The notes under the pieces were generated by a model. The model ran no database searches. It was not told the origin of the DNA and worked only from the letters and a program-made list of their open reading frames with translations. The position numbers and the translations under genes are program-made. A stretch of 64,000 bases of DNA from Micromonospora inyonensis (GTDB lineage: Bacteria > Actinomycetota > Actinomycetes > Mycobacteriales > Micromonosporaceae), in assembly GCF_900091415.1 (NCBI RefSeq), contig NZ_FMHU01000001.1:2108001-2172000 (forward strand), in the 5' to 3' direction. This document shows positions 43,665-52,133 of this stretch, one piece after another; position 1 is the stretch's first letter; every line of letters begins with the position of its first letter.

Positions 43665-45119
43665 ATGTACGACGCGATAGTCGTCGGCGCGCGCTGCGCG
43701 GGCGCCTCCACCGCCCTGCTGCTCGCCCGGCGCGGGCACCGGGTGCTCGTGGTGGACCGGTCGTCGATCCCCAGCGACGTGATCTCGACGCACTTCCTCT
43801 GGCCGCACGGGATGTCCTACCTGAACCGGTGGGGCGTGCTGGACCAGGTCAAGGCGGTCACTCCCACGTACACCGCCATCGAGTTGGTCAACGACGGCAT
43901 CCGGCTGACCGGTTCGGTGCCGCCGGAGCTGCTGCGGGAGTACTTCCGGGACCTGCACGGCGACGACTCGGGGGTGGTGCAGAGCTACGCCTCCGTGCGC
44001 CGCCGGGTGCTCGACCAGATCCTCGTCGAGGCGGCGGCCAAGGCCGGCGCGGAGGTGCGGACCGGCTTCTCCGTACGGGAACTGATCATCGAGGACGGTC
44101 GGGTGGTCGGTGTCCGGGGCCGGTCCGTCGACGGGCAGACGGTCGAGGAACGCGCGCGCGTCGTGATCGGCGCCGACGGGCGGAACTCGTTCGTCGCCCG
44201 TACCCTCGGCCTGCCGAAGTTCGACGAGCGGCCCCGGTGCACCTTCGCCTACTGGAGCTACTTCTCCGGCTTCGACCCCGGCCCCGGGCAGATCCACCGG
44301 CGGGGCCGACTCGCCTGCGCGGTCGTGCCGACCAACTTCGAGCAGAACATGGTGCTGGTCTGGGGGCCGAGCGACTGGTCCCGGGAATTCCGGGCCGACG
44401 TGCCGGGCAACTTCCAGAAGGCGCTGGACTTCGTCAGTCCCGAGTTGGGTGAACTGGTCCGCAGCCGGGGCGTCCAGGAGGAACGCTTCTACGGCGCGGC
44501 GCACGCCATCGGTGACGCGGCGAACCGGATGGTGCTGCGCGCGTACGCCCGGTGGCAGGAGACCGCGTGCACCGATCCCGCCGCCGCCGGGGCGGTGCCA
44601 CGACTGCGGCACCGGATCGAACACACCCAGCACCTGCGCCCGGCGGACGTCCCGTTGCTCGCCCGGCTGGGCGTGACCGCCTCGATGCAACCGACCCACT
44701 GCACCAGCGACATCCCCCTGACCAGCCGGATGCTCGCCGGTCGGGATCTCGCCTCGTACGCCTGGCGCAGCCTGCTGGACACCGGCGCGACGGTGGCGTT
44801 CGGCTCGGACGCCCCGGTCGAGGACCCGGACCCCTTCTACGGCATCCATGCCGCGGTGACCCGGCAGCAGCCCGACGGCACCCCGCCCGGCGGGGTGGAC
44901 CCGCACGAGCGGCTCGACCTGGACGCGGCGCTGCACGGTTTCACCGCCGCGGGCGCCTACGCCTCCTACGAGGAGCACCTGAAGGGACGGCTACGCCCGG
45001 GGATGCTCGCCGACTTCATCGCGCTGCCGGCCGATCCGTACCAGGTCGAGCCGGCCGACCTGCGTGACCTGACCGTGGCGCTGACCGTCGTCGGCGGCGT
45101 GGTCCGCTGGCAACGCTGA
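43665..45119 (+). CDS. Chimeric gene: flavin monooxygenase front joined to amidohydrolase back
   Basis: A single open frame of 484 residues made of two unrelated halves. Residues 1-276 are a group A flavin monooxygenase-like front with the dinucleotide motif VVGARCAGASTALLLARRG and the second FAD motif VIGADGRNSFVARTLG. From about residue 280 the sequence is the back half of a YtcJ-type amidohydrolase (HAIGDAANRM, HRIEHTQHLRPADV, GVTASMQPTHC, VAFGSDAPVED, LADFIAL). The oxygenase lacks its final third, including the third FAD motif; the hydrolase lacks its front half with the HxH metal motif. It probably arose by a deletion joining two genes and is likely inactive, or at best altered. Confidence 0.85.
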   Translation: MYDAIVVGARCAGASTALLLARRGHRVLVVDRSSIPSDVISTHFLWPHGMSYLNRWGVLDQVKAVTPTYTAIELVNDGIRLTGSVPPELLREYFRDLHGDDSGVVQSYASVRRRVLDQILVEAAAKAGAEVRTGFSVRELIIEDGRVVGVRGRSVDGQTVEERARVVIGADGRNSFVARTLGLPKFDERPRCTFAYWSYFSGFDPGPGQIHRRGRLACAVVPTNFEQNMVLVWGPSDWSREFRADVPGNFQKALDFVSPELGELVRSRGVQEERFYGAAHAIGDAANRMVLRAYARWQETACTDPAAAGAVPRLRHRIEHTQHLRPADVPLLARLGVTASMQPTHCTSDIPLTSRMLAGRDLASYAWRSLLDTGATVAFGSDAPVEDPDPFYGIHAAVTRQQPDGTPPGGVDPHERLDLDAALHGFTAAGAYASYEEHLKGRLRPGMLADFIALPADPYQVEPADLRDLTVALTVVGGVVRWQR

Positions 45120-45290
45120 CCCCGCGCGGAGCCCGGCGTCCCGGTGGCCACCGGCCCGGTGCCGTCCACGTCCGATCGGGTAGCCCGGGGCCGCGCGGCA
45201 CCTGATCCCGGACGATCCGCCGGGCGGTCGGGGGACTGTCGGGGCCCATGGGTACGGTGGTCGCCGACCTTGGACGGGGAGCACTCAGGC

Positions 45291-47078
45291 GTGGACCACA
45301 CCTTCCAGGTCGACCTCCGTGGCGTGGTCGACCTGCTCAGTCACCATCTCTACGGCAGTCCGCGGGTGTACGTCCGCGAGCTGATGCAGAACGCGGTGGA
45401 CGCGATCACCGCGCGGCGCGCGGTCGAGCCCGACGCGCCCGCGCTGATCCGGATCGAGCCGCCCGAGCTGACCGGCGACGGGACGCTACGGGTGCACGAC
45501 ACCGGCATCGGCCTCACCGAGGATCAGGTGCACGAGCTGCTGGCTACCATCGGCCGGAGCTCCAAACGGGACGAGCTGGGCTTCTCCCGGCACGAGTTCC
45601 TCGGCCAGTTCGGCATCGGGCTGCTCTCCTGCTTCCTGGTGGCCGACGAGATCCGGGTCGTGACCCGGCACGGCGACCAGCCGACGGTGTGCTGGACCGG
45701 CCACTCCGACGGCCGGTACGCGGTCGCGCCGGCCCCACCGGGAGCCGGGCGGAGCGAGCCGGGCACCACGGTCACGCTGGTCCCGCGCCGGGACGCCGAG
45801 CAGTGGTTCGCCACCCCGACCGTCACCGACCTGGCCCGGCTCTTCGGCTCGCTGCTGCCGGTCACCGTCCGGGTCGGCGACGTGGTGACCACCGCCGGCC
45901 CGCCGCCGTGGCCGACCACGCCCGGCGCGCCGGTGGACCGCGCCGCGCTGGTCCGGTACGCGCGACAGACGCTCGGCGTCGACCCGTTCGACGTGCTGCC
46001 GTTGTCCGTGCCGGAGGCGGGGCTGACCGGTGTCGCGTTCATCCTGTCCGAGCCGGTGAACCCGGCGGCCCGGGCCGGTCACCGGGTGTACCTCAAGCGG
46101 ATGCTGCTCGCCGAGCACGCTGACGGCCTGCTGCCGGACTGGGCGTTCTTCGCCCACTGCGTGGTGGACGCCGGCGAGCTGCGGCCGACCGCCAGCCGGG
46201 AGGCGCTCTACGAGGACACCCTGCTCACCGCCACGCGCGAGGCGCTCGGCGACCAGGTGCGCGGTTGGCTGGTCCGGCTGGCGCAGCACGCCCCGCGCCG
46301 GCTGGCCGAGTTCCTCCAGGTGCACCACCTCGGGGTGAAGGCTCTGGCGTTGCACGACGACGAGATGCTGCGCCTGGTCGACCAGTGGTGGCCGATGGAC
46401 ACCAACGTGGGCACGCTGACCCTGGCCGAGTTCCGCCAACGGCACGGCCTCGTCCGGTACGCCGCCAGCCTGGACGAGTTCCGTCAGCTCGCCGCGGTGG
46501 CTGCCGCGCAGGACCTGCCCGTGGTCAACGCTGGCTACACCTACGACACCGAGCTGATCGAGCGCCTGCCCACGGTCGACCGGTCGGTGCTCATCGAGCG
46601 GCTGGAGCCGAGCGACCTGACCACCCGCTTCGAGGGCCTCGACCCGCAGGTCGAGCTGGCCCTGCGGCCGTTCCTCGTCGCCGCCCAGCGGGCGCTGGAG
46701 CGGACCGGCTGCGAGGTGGTGTTCCGGGCGTACGACCCGGTGTCACTGCCGGCGCTCTACCTGGTCAGCCGGTCGGCGGCGTTCAACGACCAGCTCGCGG
46801 CCAGCCGCGACCGGGCCGACGAACTGTGGGGCGGGGTGCTGGACGCGCTCGCCGCCACCGCCCCGCCGGACCGCCCGCAACTGGTGCTCAACCACCGCAA
46901 CCCGCTGGTCCGCCGGGTCAGCACGCTGACCGACCCGGAACTGGTCGGGCTCGCCGTCGAGGCGCTGTACGGCCAGGCGCTGCTGCTCGGACACCACCCG
47001 ATCCGCGCGGCCGACGCCGCGCTGCTGAACAGTTCCTTCCTCGGCCTGCTCGGCCGGGCCGTACCCGGACGGGAGTGA
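45291..47078 (+). CDS. HSP90-family ATPase
   Basis: A 595-residue HtpG-like protein. The GHKL ATP site is well kept: ELMQNAVDAITARR near residue 30, HDTGIGLTEDQV near 70 and GQFGIGLLSCFLVADEI near 105. A middle domain follows (RVYLKRMLLAEHADGLLPDW, ELRPTASREALYED). The C-terminal part is diverged from standard HtpG and lacks an MEEVD-type tail. The GTG at 45291 is chosen because the HSP90 fold starts there; the frame is open upstream. It abuts a TPR-protein gene with no gap. Confidence 0.88.
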   Translation: MDHTFQVDLRGVVDLLSHHLYGSPRVYVRELMQNAVDAITARRAVEPDAPALIRIEPPELTGDGTLRVHDTGIGLTEDQVHELLATIGRSSKRDELGFSRHEFLGQFGIGLLSCFLVADEIRVVTRHGDQPTVCWTGHSDGRYAVAPAPPGAGRSEPGTTVTLVPRRDAEQWFATPTVTDLARLFGSLLPVTVRVGDVVTTAGPPPWPTTPGAPVDRAALVRYARQTLGVDPFDVLPLSVPEAGLTGVAFILSEPVNPAARAGHRVYLKRMLLAEHADGLLPDWAFFAHCVVDAGELRPTASREALYEDTLLTATREALGDQVRGWLVRLAQHAPRRLAEFLQVHHLGVKALALHDDEMLRLVDQWWPMDTNVGTLTLAEFRQRHGLVRYAASLDEFRQLAAVAAAQDLPVVNAGYTYDTELIERLPTVDRSVLIERLEPSDLTTRFEGLDPQVELALRPFLVAAQRALERTGCEVVFRAYDPVSLPALYLVSRSAAFNDQLAASRDRADELWGGVLDALAATAPPDRPQLVLNHRNPLVRRVSTLTDPELVGLAVEALYGQALLLGHHPIRAADAALLNSSFLGLLGRAVPGRE

Positions 47079-49961
47079 ATGGTGTCCACCACCGACGAGG
47101 ACCTGTGGCGGGTGCTCCGCGAGATCGACAACATGCCGTACGGGGCGGGGCAGATCGCCGCGCTGGAGCAGCTGATCCGGCGGGTCGACACCACCGACGA
47201 CCGGCAACTCGCCTTCGTCACCCGCATGCAGGCCACCACCGCGTACGTCTACGGTGGCGAGCCGGCCAAGTCGTTCGTCACCTTCTCCTGGTGCCTGGCC
47301 GAGTTCGACCGGGACCCGCAGCCCTACCACGCCCGCGCCGCCCGGCAGTTGCTGTGGCACTTCAAGTACATGATCAACGCCCTGCTGAACTTCCCCGAGG
47401 TGCCGCTGGACCGCACCCGTGCGGTACTCGACGACATGGAGCGGCGCTACCGCGCGGGCGGACACAGCCTCCAGGCCGTCCACAAGCACCGGTTCATGGT
47501 GGCCGACCACGTCGGTGACGCCGAGGCGGCGGCGCACTGGTACCGGCTCTGGCAGACCACTCCGCGTGACGACCTCTCCGACTGCGCCGGCTGCGACCCC
47601 ACCACCCAGGTGCGGTACCTCGCCGACACCGGCCAGCACGCCGACGCGGTCGCCCTGGCCGAGCCGGTGCTCGCCGGGCGGCTCAACTGCAACGAGCAGC
47701 CGCAGGCGATCTTGACTACGCTCCTCGTGCCGTACCTGCGCACCGGCCGGCACGACGACGCGCGCAACGCGCACCGGGAGGCGTACCGCCGGCTGCGCGG
47801 GAACCTCGCCGACCTGTGGGAGATCGCGGACCACGTCGAGTTCCGCACCCTCACCGGCAACGAGGCCGGTGCCCTGGAGCTGGTCGAGCGGCACCTGGAC
47901 TGGTTGGACCGGGCACCGTCGCCCGCCGCCGCCATGCAGTTCGCCGCCGCCGCGTCCGCCGCGCTGCGGCAGGTGGACGGTGAGCTGACGGTCTACCGGC
48001 GGGCCGCCACCGACCGGCCGGCGGCCGACGTCCCGGCCGGGCGGCTCGCCGCCGAGCTGGCGGAGACCGCCACCGCGCTGGCCGCCCGCTTCGACGCCCG
48101 CAACGGGACCACCCACCAGTCCGAGTTGATCGCCCAGCGCCTCGCGGCCCGGCCGGCCGGCGAGCACCTGCCGCTCTCGGCGAGCCTGCGCCGCCGCCCG
48201 GTCCGCCCGACCGCCACCCCCGCCGGGGGCGGCCCGGCGGCGACGGCGAGCGGGGTCACGGCGGCGGGCGGACAGCCGCCCGCCGCGACCGAGATCCCCG
48301 CCGACGCCAGCCCCGACCAGCTGCTGGACCTTGCCGAGGAGCGGTGGCGCCGGCACGACCCGGTCACCTTCCGGGCAGCCCTGGCCGCCTACGACGGACG
48401 GTTCGGCGGGACCGAACCGCCCCCGGCGACGGCGGCACACCGGCTGGAGCTGCGGGCGGCCGAGCTGAGCGACGCCGAGGAGATCCCGGCCGCGATCGAG
48501 GCCGGTCGGGCGGCGCTGACCGCGTACCGGGAGCTGGGCGACGAGGTCCGGGCCCAGGTGGTGGCCGGCCGGGTCGGCGTCCTGCTCGCCATGACCGAGG
48601 AGGGCACCGAGGAAGGGCTGGCGCTGGTGGGCGCGGCCGCCGAGGCGCTGGAGCGGAGCGGGGACGACCGGCTCCGCGCCGCCGCCCACGACCGGGTCGC
48701 GCTGGCCCTGTTGTACGGGCAGCGCTGGGCGGAAGCGCTCGACGCGCTGGACCGGGTGCCGGCCGGCGCGGGCGGCGACCCGTACCTGGCGGCGCGGGTG
48801 GCGCTGCACCGTGTCCAGGCGCTCGACGCGCTGGAGCGGCCACAGGAGTGCCGCGCGGCGGCGGAGGAGGCCCGGTGGCTCGGCCGCGAGCTGGGCGTCG
48901 GGGACCTGCTGGCGGCGGCCTGCCTGGCGTACGCCCGGTCGGCGGACGACCCGGCGGAGGCGGTGACCGCCTGCGACGAGGCGCTGGCGGTGGCGTCGGC
49001 CGGCGTGTCGTTGCCGACCCGGGTCACCCGGGCCCGGGCGCTCATGGCCACCGGGCGGGCCGGCGAGGCGGTGGACGATTTCGCCGAGGCGGTGACGCTC
49101 TGCGTGGAACGGGGCGCGGAGGGGGACGCCTTCCTGCGCTGGGAGTTGGCCAACGCGTACCGGGTCGCCGGGCGGCTGGGCGAGGCCGCCGAGGTCGCCG
49201 AGGAGGCGGTGCTCGGGCTCGACCGGCTCGGCGCGCAGGCCGAGGCGGACCGCTGCCGGCACCTGCTCGCCGGCATCTACCAGGGATTGGGCGAGATCGA
49301 TCCGGCGCTGGCGTTGCTGGCCCAGCTCGCCGAGAACCTGGACGGACCGGACAACCTCCCGCACCGGGCCCAGGTGCTGGAGGAGGCCGGCGGCATCCTC
49401 TACGACGCCGACCGGGACGCCCAGGCCGCGCAGCGGTTCGCCGAGGCGGCGCACGCGTACGAACTGGCCGGGCTGGCGCTCGACGAACTACGGGCGCGCC
49501 GCCGTGAGGCGTACGCCCGGCTCTGGGCCGGCGACAGCGCGGCGGCGGTGCGGACGGTCGGGGAGGTGGACCGCCTCGCGGCGACGCTCGCCGGGGAGCC
49601 GGACCAGGAGCCGCCGGTGACGTACGAGCTGGCGTTGGCGGCCGAGGCCGGGGCACGGGTGCTGGCCGACGCGGGCCGGCTGGACGAGGCACTCGACCGG
49701 CTGGCCGGGCTGCCCGACCGGCTCCGGTCGATCGAGGCGTTCGGCGAGGCTGCGCAGGTGGACGTCCTCACCGGCGATGTGCTGCTCCGCCTCGACCGGC
49801 CGGCGGAGGCGGAGCGGCTGCTGCGCGGGGTCCTCGGCGGGCTGCCCGCCGGATCGCGGCTGGCGGAGCAGTCGGCCTGGCTGCTGGCCCAGGCGTTGGA
49901 CGAACTGGGCCGGCCGGACGAGGCGAGCGAGATCCGCAAGGAACACGACCTCGACGAGTGA
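47079..49961 (+). CDS. Large TPR-repeat protein paired with the HSP90-like ATPase
   Basis: A 960-residue soluble protein. Residues 1-340 are a helical repeat region with a CAGC motif (SDCAGCDPTTQVRYL near 170). An Ala/Pro/Thr linker lies near residues 365-410. From about 420 to the end run tetratricopeptide-like helix pairs (for example DEALDRLAGLPDRL, EAERLLRGVLGGLP). Its ATG directly follows the HSP90 stop (TGAATG), so the two are one operon. A co-chaperone role is inferred from this pairing, since TPR proteins commonly partner HSP90. Confidence 0.82.
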   Translation: MVSTTDEDLWRVLREIDNMPYGAGQIAALEQLIRRVDTTDDRQLAFVTRMQATTAYVYGGEPAKSFVTFSWCLAEFDRDPQPYHARAARQLLWHFKYMINALLNFPEVPLDRTRAVLDDMERRYRAGGHSLQAVHKHRFMVADHVGDAEAAAHWYRLWQTTPRDDLSDCAGCDPTTQVRYLADTGQHADAVALAEPVLAGRLNCNEQPQAILTTLLVPYLRTGRHDDARNAHREAYRRLRGNLADLWEIADHVEFRTLTGNEAGALELVERHLDWLDRAPSPAAAMQFAAAASAALRQVDGELTVYRRAATDRPAADVPAGRLAAELAETATALAARFDARNGTTHQSELIAQRLAARPAGEHLPLSASLRRRPVRPTATPAGGGPAATASGVTAAGGQPPAATEIPADASPDQLLDLAEERWRRHDPVTFRAALAAYDGRFGGTEPPPATAAHRLELRAAELSDAEEIPAAIEAGRAALTAYRELGDEVRAQVVAGRVGVLLAMTEEGTEEGLALVGAAAEALERSGDDRLRAAAHDRVALALLYGQRWAEALDALDRVPAGAGGDPYLAARVALHRVQALDALERPQECRAAAEEARWLGRELGVGDLLAAACLAYARSADDPAEAVTACDEALAVASAGVSLPTRVTRARALMATGRAGEAVDDFAEAVTLCVERGAEGDAFLRWELANAYRVAGRLGEAAEVAEEAVLGLDRLGAQAEADRCRHLLAGIYQGLGEIDPALALLAQLAENLDGPDNLPHRAQVLEEAGGILYDADRDAQAAQRFAEAAHAYELAGLALDELRARRREAYARLWAGDSAAAVRTVGEVDRLAATLAGEPDQEPPVTYELALAAEAGARVLADAGRLDEALDRLAGLPDRLRSIEAFGEAAQVDVLTGDVLLRLDRPAEAERLLRGVLGGLPAGSRLAEQSAWLLAQALDELGRPDEASEIRKEHDLDE

Positions 49962-50015
49962 CCGTACCCGTCCGGCCGGCGGCGGCCGGGTGCCTCGTCC
50001 CCGAGGCACAGCGGC

Positions 50016-50384
50016 TCAGGCGCAGATCGCGTACGCCCGGGGTGCCCAGTTGCCGGCGAACCCGTCCTCGTCCTCGGCGGCGGTCATCCGGACCTGGGTG
50101 TCCGAGATCAGGTCGACCCCGGTCATCTCGGCGTGCTCCCAGCCGGCCGGCGGCTGCGCGCAGAGGGCGGTGGCGGTGATCGACCAGTTGCCGGCGAATC
50201 CGGGGGCGTCGTCCTCCCGGCCGGTCACCGAGTAGACGTCGGTGGCACCGAAGACCGGCACCATGGTGTCCATCAGGACCTGGCCGTCCCCGCCGTTGAG
50301 CCGACCGCCACCCGCGATCAGCAGGCTGCCCGCGGGGCAGGCCGCCTGCCAGGTTCGTCCCAGCTTGTGGCGGCGTCGGGGCAC
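50016..50384 (-). CDS. Small two-repeat protein, probably truncated secreted protein
   Basis: About 120 residues with two imperfect repeats ending FAGNWSITATALCAQP and FAGNWAPRAYAICA, preceded by CPAGSLLIAGGG. This is the core of a family usually exported by actinobacteria, but no signal peptide can be found. The GTG at 50384 is only one possible start, and upstream the frame runs antisense to the lipoprotein gene. I suspect 5' loss. Confidence 0.45.
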   Translation of the reverse strand: MPRRRHKLGRTWQAACPAGSLLIAGGGRLNGGDGQVLMDTMVPVFGATDVYSVTGREDDAPGFAGNWSITATALCAQPPAGWEHAEMTGVDLISDTQVRMTAAEDEDGFAGNWAPRAYAICA

Positions 50385-50568
50385 CGTTCGATGCTGCGCC
50401 GATGCCGCTGACCCCGGTGACGGGTATCGGACAGCGGCGGAACCGCTGGCGCCACCGGTGTCGCCTGTGACCTTCGTCGGGTTTAAGTCCGCCGGGAAAC
50501 GAGCATACGAAATGTTCGACGATGCGCCGTCCAACCGGACGGCTCCACCGATCGAGGAGGCACCGGAA

Positions 50569-51285
50569 ATGCAACGTCCGATCGCCCGTTCCACCCGCGC
50601 CGGCATGACGGCGGCGCTCTGCGCCGGCCTGCTGCTGACCCAGCAGGCGTGTGCCGCCGACCCGGACGGTGAGCCGGCGGCATCGTCGTCCGGCTCGACG
50701 GCAGGTGCCCTGACCGGTGACCCGCAGGCCACGCCGTCCGCGACCACACCGCCCGCGACCACGCCGTCCGCGACCACCGGTCCGCCGGCCGCGGGAGGTG
50801 GCGGCGGGGGGAACGAGGCCATCCTGCGGGGTGAACGTCAGGTCGTCATCGCACCGGTCGGTTCGTTCGAGTCGGTCCTGGCCGTCGACGCCAAGGGGCG
50901 ACTCAACCTGACCGACGGTGAGGCGGAGTACGCCCTGTTCGTCCTGGACCCGGTGGGCGGGGGCCGGCATCAGATCAAGACGGCGAAGGCCGGCAGCGGC
51001 GGTGAGCCCTTCTGCATGGGCCTGCGGGACAACGGCACCAGCCCGGCCACCGTCGTGGCGGCCGGCTGCGACACGTCGTCGGCCGGGCAGCTCTTCACGC
51101 TGGAGCGGACGCGGGCCACGGACGAGCAGGGCCGCCCGACGTACGCGATCCGTGGTGACGGGAACGTCCACCTGCGGACCACCGCCAGTAACGGTCTGGT
51201 GGCCCAGGCTGCGGATGCCGGGGGACCGGGGACGACCTTCGCCTTCGTCGACAACGGCAAGGCCACGCTGCCGGAACTCGACTAG
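50569..51285 (+). CDS. Secreted lipoprotein, possible beta-trefoil
   Basis: A 238-residue protein. Residues 1-27 form a lipoprotein signal ending LLLTQQAC. A Ser/Thr/Pro/Ala/Gly-rich linker covers about 28-80. A C-terminal domain of about 150 residues follows, with repeating short strands (SFESVLAVDAKGRLNLTDG, RPTYAIRGDGNVHLRTTAS) that suggest a beta-trefoil, a fold often used to bind sugars. No specific function can be named. The ATG at 50569 follows GAGGAGG. A strong terminator lies after the stop. Confidence 0.72.
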   Translation: MQRPIARSTRAGMTAALCAGLLLTQQACAADPDGEPAASSSGSTAGALTGDPQATPSATTPPATTPSATTGPPAAGGGGGGNEAILRGERQVVIAPVGSFESVLAVDAKGRLNLTDGEAEYALFVLDPVGGGRHQIKTAKAGSGGEPFCMGLRDNGTSPATVVAAGCDTSSAGQLFTLERTRATDEQGRPTYAIRGDGNVHLRTTASNGLVAQAADAGGPGTTFAFVDNGKATLPELD

Positions 51286-51294
51286 TGACGTGCT

Positions 51295-51330
51295 GCCGGT
51301 GGGCCGGGCCGGGGTGTCCGGCCCACCGGC
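51295..51330 (+). terminator. Strong hairpin terminator
   Basis: GCCGGTGGGCCGG (51295-51307) pairs perfectly with CCGGCCCACCGGC (51318-51330), 13 bases with a 10-nt loop, 9 bp after the lipoprotein stop. Confidence 0.85.
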
Positions 51331-51405
51331 GCGACCGCCACGATCCCGGTGACGGTGCCGGCAGGCGTGATGTTCGCTTCGCGTGACGCCGGGTAATGGC
51401 ACGGT

Positions 51406-51957
51406 ATGGCGCGGTACACGAAACCGGAACTGAGGGAGCAGATCAAAGAGGAGATCAAGGCTTCCGACCGGGGCGGCAGGCGGGGGCAGTGGTCGGCGCG
51501 CAAGTCGCAGCTGCTCACCAAGGAGTACCAGAAGCGCGGCGGCGGCTACCAGGGGCCCCGGGACGAACGGCAGAGGTCCCTGCGGCGGTGGGGTGCCGAG
51601 GAGTGGCAGACGAAGGAGGGCTCCGCCCAGGCACGCCAGAACGGCGAGACGAGCCGGTACCTGCCCAAGCGGGCCTGGGAGCGGCTCTCCGCCGAGGAAC
51701 GGCGCGCGACCGACACCAGGAAGCGGAAGGCCTCCCGGAGCGGCCAGCAGTACGTCGGCAACACGGGGCCGGCCAGGCGCGCCCGCAAGGAGGTCACCGC
51801 GCCGGAGCGACTGTCGGACCTGACGGTCGCCGAGGCGGGCAAACTCGTCCGTGGCCTCGACACGCGTCAGCTGAGGACGGAACTGCGCCGCGAGCGTGGT
51901 GGACGGGCCCGCAAGACCCTCATCCGACGCATCGAGTCGGAGCTGAACCGGCGCTGA
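51406..51957 (+). CDS. DUF5872-type basic protein
   Basis: A 183-residue, strongly basic protein. The N-terminal 125 residues match a family I know as DUF5872 (YTKPELREQIKEEIKASDRG, GQWSARKSQLLTKEYQKRGG, RYLPKRAWERL, ARRARKEV). The last 45 residues (DLTVAEAGKLVRGLDTRQLR) look like a small helical SAP/Rho-N-like domain. The composition suggests nucleic-acid binding. The family has no assigned activity. Confidence 0.65.
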   Translation: MARYTKPELREQIKEEIKASDRGGRRGQWSARKSQLLTKEYQKRGGGYQGPRDERQRSLRRWGAEEWQTKEGSAQARQNGETSRYLPKRAWERLSAEERRATDTRKRKASRSGQQYVGNTGPARRARKEVTAPERLSDLTVAEAGKLVRGLDTRQLRTELRRERGGRARKTLIRRIESELNRR

Positions 51958-52133
51958 CCGTCAGAGCAGCAGGGGCGCGGCCACGGCGGCCGGCCGCAAC
52001 CAGGGGTACGGGGTGGGACCGGCCGGGAGGCGGGGGCGCGAGGACCGTCCGGCCGGGCCGGACGAGGTCCAGCCGCTATGCTTCCTTACTCCGGCGTATG
52101 TGCTCCAAACTCATGGGAAGAGACGGACAAGCG

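Noticed and set aside
46743..49454. Minus-strand open frame of about 900 codons antisense to the HSP90 and TPR genes
   Set aside because: Arg/Gly/Val-rich with no domain; a mirror of strong third-position G/C bias in real genes on the plus strand.
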